Assembly (NCBI GenBank): GCA_021847385.1
Contig: JAJZTV010000060.1
Span: forward strand, 1 to 10,206
Reading direction: 5' to 3'
Length of the DNA stretch: 10,206 nt
Source of the DNA: Pseudomonadota bacterium
Lineage (GTDB): Bacteria > Pseudomonadota > Gammaproteobacteria > Burkholderiales > Thiobacillaceae
A program made the position numbers and the translations under genes. Below, one piece after another: positions 1-7,182 of the stretch (its first letter is position 1; every line of letters begins with the position of its first letter). Under the pieces are notes generated by a model. The model did no database searches. It saw nothing but the letters and a program-made list of their open reading frames with translations, and was not told the DNA's origin.

Positions 1-216
1 GGGAACGCGATATCGGCAAAGAACATCGTCGCCAGCGGCAACTACTGGTATGGCAGCGACAGCGACCTGGGCTACGGCATCGCGGACCGTGCCGTCTTCA
101 CCGGCAACATCGTCGAGGATATCCAGGACATCAGCCGATTGACCTGCACGCTCGCCGAAACGCAGCTCGTCTCCAACGGTAATCTTCTGCTCCAGGTTTT
201 TCCAATGCTCGTGTGA
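1..216 (+). CDS. 3' end of an unidentified protein (beta-helix-like tail)
   Basis: Reading frame 1 is open from the window edge for 71 codons to a TGA at 214-216, with the high third-position G+C of the neighbouring genes, so this is the C-terminus of a gene beginning upstream. The fragment is rich in Gly, Asn, Ser and Asp with alternating hydrophobics (for example GNYWYGSDSDLGYGIADRAV followed by FTGNIVEDI). This resembles a rung-like parallel beta-helix or other repetitive beta structure, as found in phage-tail and injection-system surface proteins. It ends in a short hydrophobic tail (LLLQVFPMLV). Only 30 nt separate it from the next gene and no terminator-like hairpin lies between, so the two are probably co-transcribed. 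The fold is an inference from composition; I do not recognise the family. Confidence is for a real coding end, not for function. Confidence 0.65.
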   Translation, partial: GNAISAKNIVASGNYWYGSDSDLGYGIADRAVFTGNIVEDIQDISRLTCTLAETQLVSNGNLLLQVFPMLV

Positions 217-235
217 TCGCCCCGAACCAGACATC

Positions 236-242
236 AGGAGGT
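236..242 (+). promoter_or_regulatory. strong ribosome binding site for the first DUF4157 gene
   Basis: AGGAGGT lies 4 nt upstream of the ATG at 247. It is a near-perfect Shine-Dalgarno sequence, the strongest in the left half of the window. It fixes the start of the 439-residue protein and suggests efficient translation. Confidence 0.85.
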
Positions 243-246
243 AAGC

Positions 247-1566
247 ATGAAGACCTTTCAGCTACTCCGCCGCACTAGCCGATCACGGCGCAGCCCGGTG
301 AACAAGGCCAGTCGCCCCGAAGGCCAGCACACGGCCTTGCAGGACGCGCTCGGCTATCCCGTGCAGGCCAAGCTCAAGATCGGCGCACCGAACGACGCCC
401 ACGAACGCGAGGCCGACGCCACCGCCGACCGGGTGATGGCGATGCCGGACGCGGCCGTGCAACGTAAACCTGCCGATGCCGAGCAGGAGGAAGAACAGAA
501 ACATAAGAAAGAAGAGAAGAAAGAGCCCGACCAAGACGAAGAGGTCAAACGCAAGGCGATCCCTGGCGAGGCGGCGGCAAGCAGCACCACAGCCCATGCC
601 ATCGGGGCCGGCCAAGGCGGCGGCCAACCCCTCGCAACCAGTGAGCGCGGCTTTTTCGAGCCGCGCCTCAAGGCCAACCTGAAACAGGTGCGCGTCCACA
701 CCGACGACACCGCAGCCCGGCTCGCCAGCGAACTCTCGGCACGTGCATTCACCGTCGGCAGTGATGTGTATTTCGGCGCCGGCGAGTATCGTCCCGGCTC
801 CCGCGAGGGCCGCCGCTTGCTTGGTCATGAGCTGGCGCACGTGCTCCAGCAGTCCAGGCAAAACGGTCCGACCGAAGCCCAGCGCAAGCTGGAGCTACGG
901 CCGCCCGGCAAGGGGGAGTATTCCGCTTTCGGCCGGGCTCAAGAATTGATCGACCGGCTGAACACGATCTCACCGGCGATCCAATATGAACTCAAGGGCA
1001 ACACGCTGACGTACAAGGTCAAGGACGCCTCGGCCTTGACCTACTTCGACCGCCAGATGAAGGACTTCATCGACCGCGCCGCCCTGGTGCCGATGCGGTT
1101 GATCACCCACGAAGGCCTGGTGGGCGGCTCTACACTGGTAGCGGACAGCTTCGTCTCCGCCTACGTCGATCTCGACGATCTGATGAAGGACGATATCTAC
1201 AGCTTTCAGTCGGACCTGCTGCACTTCATCACCGAGCGCTTTCAGGTCAAGAACTACGACAAAAAAATCGGCACCAACATCGATCCGCAATTTCCCGCCG
1301 CCCACCGTGCCGGCAAGGAAGCCGAAGCCGGCCTGCTGCGCGATATCTTCAAGGACCCAAGCATCGTCTTTGTCTATGAGGAGACCAAGCCCAACGGCAC
1401 CTGGGTGAACGCCTTCAAGAGCAAGGATCACGGCTACTGGGTGTTCCAGGTGGTCAGGCGCTCGGAAAAGGCCATCGCGGGCGGCGAAATGTGGGTGCGA
1501 AAAAAGGACGGCACCAAGGTCTCCATGGACGATTTCCGTAAGGAGCGGGCAGCGGCGGTGCCTTGA
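247..1566 (+). CDS. eCIS core domain (DUF4157) protein with uncharacterised C-terminal domain
   Basis: 439 aa, ATG start set by a strong Shine-Dalgarno. An N-terminal motif at about 39-65 (VQAKLKIGAPND, then EREAD and ADRVM) is the lead-in commonly seen in DUF4157 proteins. A highly charged Lys/Glu-rich linker spans about 79-104. The DUF4157 domain covers about 130-202 and contains H194-E-L-A-H198, a zinc-metallopeptidase-like HExxH motif, followed by VLQQ. No signal peptide or membrane segment is seen. Residues about 214-439 form a second globular domain that I cannot name. It holds the strings LLHFITERF (H326, E330) and AAHRAGKEAEA (H353, E358, E360), then KPNGTWV, GGEMWV and DDFRKERAA. From family knowledge, DUF4157 proteins are enriched in extracellular contractile injection loci and in toxin chimeras; catalysis by the domain is not proven. 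Its TGA overlaps the TTG start of the next DUF4157 gene. It may be an effector, or a partner that processes or loads one. Confidence 0.93.
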   Translation: MKTFQLLRRTSRSRRSPVNKASRPEGQHTALQDALGYPVQAKLKIGAPNDAHEREADATADRVMAMPDAAVQRKPADAEQEEEQKHKKEEKKEPDQDEEVKRKAIPGEAAASSTTAHAIGAGQGGGQPLATSERGFFEPRLKANLKQVRVHTDDTAARLASELSARAFTVGSDVYFGAGEYRPGSREGRRLLGHELAHVLQQSRQNGPTEAQRKLELRPPGKGEYSAFGRAQELIDRLNTISPAIQYELKGNTLTYKVKDASALTYFDRQMKDFIDRAALVPMRLITHEGLVGGSTLVADSFVSAYVDLDDLMKDDIYSFQSDLLHFITERFQVKNYDKKIGTNIDPQFPAAHRAGKEAEAGLLRDIFKDPSIVFVYEETKPNGTWVNAFKSKDHGYWVFQVVRRSEKAIAGGEMWVRKKDGTKVSMDDFRKERAAAVP

Positions 1567-4500
1567 CCGCCGAGCTGTTTGCCATGCAAGCCCATGCCCT
1601 AAAACACCCCGCGTCGAGCCATAAACCGGGAACGGCCGCGCGCGCGCAGGCCTTGCCGCGCGGCGTACAGGCCAAGCTGAAACTGGGCGGCGCCCAAGAC
1701 GAGGCGGAAAAGCAGGCGGACCGGATCGCCGTCCGCGCCTTGCAGCAGCCCGCATCGGCTGCGGCGGCGGGGGGTGCGCACGAAGGCCGGGGCAGCGTGC
1801 GCCGGGCGCTGGCCGGCGGCCAGAACGTCGAGCCGCTGCGGCTGGACGCGCCGGCCGAGGAGGAACAGGCGCTGCCCGACGCGCTGGAACGCGAGATCGC
1901 GGCGCTGCAAGCCGGCGGCCAACCGCTGCCGCCGCCGGTGCGGGCCGACATGGAGGCGCGCTTCGGCCTGGACCTGGCGACAGTGCGCATCCATACCGAT
2001 GCGCAGGCGAGCCAGCTCAACGAAACCCTGCACGCCCATGCCTTCACCGTCGGCGAACACATCGCCTTCAACGACGGCCGCTTCCAGCCGAACACCGGCG
2101 CCGGCCGCTTTCTGCTGGCGCATGAATTGGCCCACGTCGCGCAGCAGCGCGGCGCGGCCGGCGGCGCGACAAGCCAGCCGGTCCGGCGCGGCTTTTTCGG
2201 CGACCTCTACGATTCGGCGGTTGAAACCCTAGGCGACATCGCCAACTGGACCGCCGACCAGCTGAGCGGCTTCGTCTGGGATCTGCTCGAGCGCATCTCG
2301 CCCGAGTTCGCCCGCACCGTGCGCGCAATCGTCGACGAAGGCATCCTGTCCTGGCTCGGCCGGCAGGTGGCCCGGGCCTGGGATGCCTATCTGGCCACGC
2401 TGCGCGCCTTGGTGCCGTTCGAAGGGCCGCGGCAATTGATCGACCTGTTCGCCGGCCTGGTCGAGCGGGCGGCGGCGATCGCGGTGGCCTTGGCCTCGGG
2501 CGACTGCGCGCCGTTGATGGCCGCCATCGGCGAGCTGAAGACCTTCGTGGTCGAAACGGTCGGCGTCGCCTGGGACAAGCTCAGCGAATTCCTGCGCCCG
2601 ATCGGCGAGTTCTTCAGCGGGTTGTGGGCCGACTTCGGCGCCCCGGCGGTGCAGTGGTTGCAAGAATTCGGCGGCGAGGTCTGGCAGGGCATCCAGGACT
2701 TGGGCCGCCAGTTCTGGGAATGGATCCGGCCGGTGCGCGAGGCGGCCGCACAGGTGTGGAACTGGTTCTCCGATACGCTGTTCGGTTCGGACGACGCCGA
2801 GGCCAGCGGCGGCAGCGAGGGCGGCGTGCTCGGCTGGATCGGCCGCAAGGCCGGCGAGGCCTGGGACTGGGTGAAGGAGCGCACCCGCCCGGTCTGGCAG
2901 CCGGTGGCGGAATTCGCCGCCCAGGTGGCGGAGCTGATCCCGCCCGCCTTCGTGCGCGAGATGGGCGAGTCGGCCCAGCAGCTGTCGACCGAACTGGACA
3001 GCGCGGCCGAGGGCATGAACGGCGGCGAGGGCGTGCCCGAATCGCGCGACACCCTGGCCTCGGTGCTGCCCTCGGTGGAAAACATCATCGCCGCGATCCG
3101 CCGCATCATCGTCGGGGCCGGCCAGTGGCTGGGCGAGCGCATTGCGGCGGTGGCCGCCAACGTCACCGGCCTGCTCGGCCGGCTGCGCGCCAGCGATCTC
3201 TTGTCCTGGCTGGCCGGCGCCCTGGCTTGGCTGTCGGAGGCGGTCGACAGCCTGTTGGCCTGGGCGCGGGAAAAGGTGGCCACGCTGTTCGACCGCATGG
3301 TTCAGGGCTTCGATGCGCTCTCGCCGTTCCTGCAACTCATCCTGGAAACGGTGCGCAAGGTGATCGCCATCTATGCCGATCTGTTGCAACTGCCCATCCT
3401 GATCATGAACAGCATCTGGCAACGGGTGCCGGCCTGCATCCGCGAGCCGATCGAGAATTTCATCCAGACCCAGATCCTCGCGCGCATCCCGGTATTCGGC
3501 CAATTCTTCAGCGACCCCACGCTCTGGCCGCGCGTGCGCGACACCGCGCTCGGCATCCTGCGCCGCATCTTCGTCGACGGCGACATCGCCGGCGCGGCCT
3601 GGCAGTTCTTCCAAGCCGTGCTGCGCATCCTCGGCCTGCCGCCGGAACTGGTGGTGCAAGTGCTGGCCAAGGCCGCCCGTGCCATCGGCGACATCCTGAC
3701 CAACCCGATCGGCTTCCTGATCAATCTGCTGCGGGCCATGGGCGCCGGTTTCCAAGGCTTCTTCGGCAACATCGGCACCCATCTGCTGAACGGCTTCACC
3801 GGCTGGCTGTTCGGCGCGGTGCGCGAGGCCGGCATCACGCCGCCGGCGGATTTCTCGCTGCGTTCGGTGCTCGGCTTCGTCATGGAGGTATTGGGCGTCA
3901 CCGTCGACAACATCTTCGCCCGCCTCGCCCGCAAGCTCGACCCGGCCGTGGTCGCCCGCCTGCGCAGCACGCTGGAGTTCGCCACCGGCGCCTGGTCGTT
4001 CATCGCCACCCTGGTCACCGAGGGGCCGGCCGGGCTGTGGCGCGAGCTGAGCGAACGGCTGTCCAACCTGTGGGATACGGTGGTGCAAGGCGTGGTCGGC
4101 TACATCACCGAAAAAGTCATCGGCTGGGCCAGCCGCTGGCTGATCTCGCTGCTCGATGTCAGCGGCATCATGCCGGTGATCAACACCCTGATCGCGATCT
4201 ACAACGCCATCGAATCGTTCATGCAATACCTGCGCGAGATGCTGGAAATCGTGTCGCGCGTGCTGGACGGCGTGGTCAGCATCGCCCAGGGCAATATCGA
4301 AGATGCCGCCGGCTTCCTGGAGAACGCCATGGCCGGCAGCCTGCCGGTGGCCATCGGCTTCCTCGCCAATCAGGCCGGCCTGGGCCGGCTGTCCCAGCGC
4401 CTGCGCGAGATACTGGCCAGCCTGCAAGACCGCGTGAACGACGCGATCGACTGGCTGCTGGACAAGGCCATCCGCCTCGGTCGCGCCGTCATCGACATGG

Positions 4501-5516
4501 CCAGGCGCGGCGCGGCAGCGGTGCGGCGCGGCGCGGCCAGCCTGCGCGAATGGTGGCGCCGGCGTTTCGGCTTCCGCAGTGCGAACGGCGAAGCCCATTC
4601 GCTGTATTTGGAAAACGAAAACCCCGATGCGGAACTCATCGTCGCATCGACACCGATGCGGTATCAGGATTTCCTGAACACCCTGCCGAACAGCGCACAG
4701 AAAACCAGTGCCCAGGCCCTGTATCAAAGTTTCAAGAGCACGCAGCGACTCGCCTCCGGCGAACGACGAAGCGGAACCGCTGCCCAAACCGCAGATGGCT
4801 CCAGCGATGTCCACAGCGCCGCCTTGGTCGACCAGATTCAAAGGCTGGCGAACGACACGGCCGCATTGATGCCGGCCGATCCGAACCGCTCTAGCGCCCC
4901 GGTCTTTTCTCCGGTCACCGGCCAAGGTTATGGCCGGAAGATCCACATCGACCTCCTTACCTCCGAGCGCAGCCACTGGCCAATCCGGGGCAGCGAACCG
5001 TCGGCCCGGTCGCCGCGCTGGAACCGCCTCAATCAACGCGCAACCGATGGCAATGACCGAGACTACATGTACATCCGCGGCCACTTGCTGAACCACAACC
5101 TCGGCGGCCCAGGCAATATGTGGGAAAACCTCGCCCCCATCACGCAAACCGCCAACAATCGCGGTGGCAATTCGATGCTGAATGCTTTTGAGGACCCGGT
5201 AAAAACCGTGGTCGATGCCGGCGGACGGGCGGCCAACTTCGATGTCCAGGCCGACTATGCGGCGAACAACCGCGGCAGCGACCTCAGCGCCATCGACGCC
5301 GAGATCGCCAAGGCCGGCCGAGGCGAAGCCACGGCACGCACCGCTTCGGATTTACGCGCCATCCGGGAAGTCGTCGAGGAAGAGCAATACATACCCGACA
5401 CCGTCACCTGTTCCGCCGAATTGACGCCAGCCACGGGCGCCTCCAGGTCGGTCCGGGCTATCGTGCGCAACACCATCACCCGCAATTGGCAAGCCTATAC
5501 CCTGGTAGACAGATAA
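1563..5516 (+). CDS. giant DUF4157 chimera with C-terminal non-specific DNA/RNA endonuclease toxin domain
   Basis: 1317 aa from a TTG start inside the upstream stop (TTGA). The only other start before the conserved region is the ATG at 1584; a TAA at 1539-1541 rules out earlier ones. Shine-Dalgarno support is poor for both: AAGGAG at 1540-1545 is 17 nt from the TTG. Order: VQAKLKLGGAQDEAEKQAD lead-in at about 35-53; DUF4157 at about 117-196 with H187-E-L-A-H191; roughly 210-1000 of amphipathic helices rich in Trp and Leu, reminiscent of tape-measure or pore-like cargo; an Arg-rich hinge at about 981-1006; a linker; then a nuclease-like domain at about 1135-1317. The nuclease core is R1172-G-H1174, then N1179, LGGPG, W1187-E-N1189 and a second Asn pair at 1198-1199, as in the DRGH endonuclease superfamily where the His is the general base and an Asn holds the metal. 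The usual Asp before RGH is Ile here. Likely an injected effector (inference). Confidence 0.92.
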   Translation: MTAELFAMQAHALKHPASSHKPGTAARAQALPRGVQAKLKLGGAQDEAEKQADRIAVRALQQPASAAAAGGAHEGRGSVRRALAGGQNVEPLRLDAPAEEEQALPDALEREIAALQAGGQPLPPPVRADMEARFGLDLATVRIHTDAQASQLNETLHAHAFTVGEHIAFNDGRFQPNTGAGRFLLAHELAHVAQQRGAAGGATSQPVRRGFFGDLYDSAVETLGDIANWTADQLSGFVWDLLERISPEFARTVRAIVDEGILSWLGRQVARAWDAYLATLRALVPFEGPRQLIDLFAGLVERAAAIAVALASGDCAPLMAAIGELKTFVVETVGVAWDKLSEFLRPIGEFFSGLWADFGAPAVQWLQEFGGEVWQGIQDLGRQFWEWIRPVREAAAQVWNWFSDTLFGSDDAEASGGSEGGVLGWIGRKAGEAWDWVKERTRPVWQPVAEFAAQVAELIPPAFVREMGESAQQLSTELDSAAEGMNGGEGVPESRDTLASVLPSVENIIAAIRRIIVGAGQWLGERIAAVAANVTGLLGRLRASDLLSWLAGALAWLSEAVDSLLAWAREKVATLFDRMVQGFDALSPFLQLILETVRKVIAIYADLLQLPILIMNSIWQRVPACIREPIENFIQTQILARIPVFGQFFSDPTLWPRVRDTALGILRRIFVDGDIAGAAWQFFQAVLRILGLPPELVVQVLAKAARAIGDILTNPIGFLINLLRAMGAGFQGFFGNIGTHLLNGFTGWLFGAVREAGITPPADFSLRSVLGFVMEVLGVTVDNIFARLARKLDPAVVARLRSTLEFATGAWSFIATLVTEGPAGLWRELSERLSNLWDTVVQGVVGYITEKVIGWASRWLISLLDVSGIMPVINTLIAIYNAIESFMQYLREMLEIVSRVLDGVVSIAQGNIEDAAGFLENAMAGSLPVAIGFLANQAGLGRLSQRLREILASLQDRVNDAIDWLLDKAIRLGRAVIDMARRGAAAVRRGAASLREWWRRRFGFRSANGEAHSLYLENENPDAELIVASTPMRYQDFLNTLPNSAQKTSAQALYQSFKSTQRLASGERRSGTAAQTADGSSDVHSAALVDQIQRLANDTAALMPADPNRSSAPVFSPVTGQGYGRKIHIDLLTSERSHWPIRGSEPSARSPRWNRLNQRATDGNDRDYMYIRGHLLNHNLGGPGNMWENLAPITQTANNRGGNSMLNAFEDPVKTVVDAGGRAANFDVQADYAANNRGSDLSAIDAEIAKAGRGEATARTASDLRAIREVVEEEQYIPDTVTCSAELTPATGASRSVRAIVRNTITRNWQAYTLVDR

Positions 5517-5525
5517 TTCTCAAAC

Positions 5526-5936
5526 ATGGATATAAGACTCATGCACCGACACCCTCACGGCTCCGATGAACTGCAATCCTTGCAAACCCCGCTCGCCGAA
5601 CCCTACGCCTTCGCCGTGCTGCTGTGGCCCGCCCTCATCGGGGCTTGGCTGCTCGCCGGCCAAGACGGGCTGCCTTTCTTGCGCTACGGCCTCTATGCCT
5701 GGCTGGTCATCATGCACCTCGCGGCTTATGGCGGCGGCCGCGGCATCGGTTTCGGCAATGTGACGCTGTTCAACAGCGCGGTGGTGACCATGGCCTGCTA
5801 CACCCACCCATCGCCATGGTCTTTGGCCTGGCTGCCGCTGCTGCTCATCGGTCTCTATTCGGCGCAACGCGCCCGGTTGACCGCCGCGATGTCGGCGGTG
5901 AGTACGGTTGATCCCGTCAAGCAGGGTAGTGCCTGA
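5526..5936 (+). CDS. small multi-pass membrane protein downstream of the nuclease effector
   Basis: 136 aa. Four hydrophobic stretches are visible at about 27-45 (VLLWPALIGAWLLAG core), 51-69, 78-93 and 98-114, so three or four membrane helices are likely. The N-terminus is His-rich (HRHPHG) and the C-terminus polar. It starts 9 nt after the stop of the nuclease-bearing gene, in the same direction, so it is probably co-transcribed and translationally coupled. No clear Shine-Dalgarno precedes the ATG at 5526 or the in-frame ATG at 5541, so the exact start is uncertain. High third-position G+C in this frame and the clean hydrophobic pattern favour it over the overlapping minus-strand reading. 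I recognise no family. Position suggests an accessory or immunity-like partner, but immunity to a nuclease is usually a soluble cytoplasmic protein, so that role is doubtful. Confidence 0.7.
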   Translation: MDIRLMHRHPHGSDELQSLQTPLAEPYAFAVLLWPALIGAWLLAGQDGLPFLRYGLYAWLVIMHLAAYGGGRGIGFGNVTLFNSAVVTMACYTHPSPWSLAWLPLLLIGLYSAQRARLTAAMSAVSTVDPVKQGSA

Positions 5937-6075
5937 ATCAGCGCTCAGCCTTGACTTGGCCCGGATGCCGCCTAGTCTGGAAATGCCGCCGTTGCACAAA
6001 AAATAGACGCCCACATTTTCATGCCGTTCGACACCGGCATCGAAGACAAGGGTGTAGCAAACCAGAGAGGTCACC

Positions 6076-7179
6076 ATGGCCGCAGTGCGGAAATCAACTG
6101 CCGAGCAATCGCGCTCGGTATTGATCGTCGAATCGTCGCGCGCTTATGCCGCGATGCTGGCGGCATATTGCCGCCAAATGCGGCTGGCGCCCGTCGTCTG
6201 CGACGGTATCGGCCCGTCGCTCGGCCGGATTCCCACGCTGCCGCACATCGCCGGCATCACGGTTGGCGCGGCCTTGGACGACGGCGACGGCATCGACCTG
6301 ATCTACCGCCTGCGCGCGCTGCCGCACTTGGCCTCGACGCCGATTCTGTTCATTACCGCCGATGACGATGCGGCGCTGGCCCGGGCCGCCTTGATCGCCG
6401 GCGCCACCGAGGTCTGTCGCAAAACCACGCACCGCTGTGTGGAAAACGCCTTGTCTACGATTGGGGCCGTATCGAACGCGCCGCGCCGAAATGGGCGCTT
6501 GCTGGTCATCGAAAACGACCCGGCCCTCGGCCGTTTGATCGCCTCGGTCTGCGGCCAGCTCGGCATCGGTGTCGATCCGGTGAAATCCGTCGACCAGGGC
6601 CTGGCCCTGTTCCACCAGCGCCGCTATCTCGCCGTCGTCAGCGACGTGATCCTGGCCGGCCGCGAAACCGGCATCGACCTCGTGCGCCGAATCCGGCGCA
6701 TACCGGACGACCGCGCGCGCGTGCCCATCCTCGTCACCGCCAGCCACGACGACACGGCCCGACGCCTGGAACTGCTACGCTGTGGCGCCGACGATTATCT
6801 GGCCAAGCCGCTCTTGGCCGAGGAGTTGTTCTGGCGCCTACACAATCTGTTGCGCCGCGCCGAGATCGGCACGCCGCTCGCGCCCGCCAAAATCGCCTCG
6901 GCCAACGACGATGCGCCGCTGGCCGCCTCCGCGCACAACGCCTTGTCCGAGCGCGAAACCGAGATCGCGCAAGCGATTACCCAAGGCCTGTCGGACAAGG
7001 CGATCGCCCTCAAATTCGGCATCTCGTTCTGGACCGTGCGCAGCCACATCAATCGCATCTTTTCCAAGCTGGGCCTGTTCAACCGGGTTGGCCTGGTCAA
7101 ATTCATGATTCAGCAACACCCACCCGAAGCCGTGCGCGGCGGCGCCATGCCGCTGCGCACCAAACAACCGGGCAAGTGA
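6076..7179 (+). CDS. LuxR-type response regulator with two receiver domains
   Basis: 367 aa cytoplasmic transcription regulator. The ATG is preceded by AGAGG at 6066-6070 with a 5-nt gap. Receiver 1 (about 14-125) keeps the Thr of the LFITADDD strand and K116. Its acceptor position, counted eight residues back from the Gly of GIDL, is G64 rather than Asp, and the acidic pair is E-S, so it cannot be phosphorylated in the usual way. Receiver 2 (about 141-260) keeps D190 in VVSDVILAG, T221 and K244 (LAKPL), so it can plausibly be phosphorylated, although one acidic-pair residue is Asn (VIEND). The C-terminal helix-turn-helix (about 288-345) reads LSERETEIAQAI, then DKAIALKFGIS, TVRSHINRIFSKLG and NR, the LuxR/FixJ signature. 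No histidine kinase is adjacent. Family assignment is firm; the target genes are unknown, the upstream injection-type locus being one candidate. The gene ends 3 nt from the convergent aminotransferase. Confidence 0.94.
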   Translation: MAAVRKSTAEQSRSVLIVESSRAYAAMLAAYCRQMRLAPVVCDGIGPSLGRIPTLPHIAGITVGAALDDGDGIDLIYRLRALPHLASTPILFITADDDAALARAALIAGATEVCRKTTHRCVENALSTIGAVSNAPRRNGRLLVIENDPALGRLIASVCGQLGIGVDPVKSVDQGLALFHQRRYLAVVSDVILAGRETGIDLVRRIRRIPDDRARVPILVTASHDDTARRLELLRCGADDYLAKPLLAEELFWRLHNLLRRAEIGTPLAPAKIASANDDAPLAASAHNALSERETEIAQAITQGLSDKAIALKFGISFWTVRSHINRIFSKLGLFNRVGLVKFMIQQHPPEAVRGGAMPLRTKQPGK

Positions 7180-7182
7180 CGC

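Noticed and set aside
645..666. Perfect 8-bp hairpin GCGCGGCT/AGCCGCGC within the first DUF4157 gene; the phrase GCGCGGCTTTTTCG recurs near 2187 in the second gene.
   Set aside because: It encodes ordinary residues (RGFFEP) and the two copies sit on opposite sides of the DUF4157 domain, so neither homology nor regulation is supported.
2229..5147. A 972-codon open frame on the minus strand antisense to the large DUF4157 gene.
   Set aside because: It mirrors the GC-rich codon pattern of the plus-strand gene and its product is His/Gln/Arg-heavy with no domain. The plus-strand protein has recognisable domains throughout.
6021..6040. ATGCCG/CGGCAT 6-bp inverted repeat upstream of the response regulator.
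   Set aside because: Short stem with an 8-nt loop, expected by chance in GC-rich DNA; no second operator half or terminator T-run.
5937..6075. Possible promoter of the response regulator: TTGACT at 5951-5956, and a weak sigma-54-like GG-N10-GC at 5958-5971.
   Set aside because: The best -10 hexamer at a 16-18 bp spacing matches only 3 of 6 bases, and the -12 part of the sigma-54 pattern is poor. A promoter is likely in this gap but I cannot place it.
5520..6077. A 185-codon minus-strand frame covering the small membrane protein.
   Set aside because: Its product is low in recognisable structure and it starts inside the response-regulator ribosome-site region. The plus-strand frame has clean hydrophobic helices and a better position in the operon.
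7180..7182. A bidirectional terminator between the convergent regulator and aminotransferase genes.
   Set aside because: Only 3 nt separate the two stop codons, and no hairpin with a T-run is visible at the junction.
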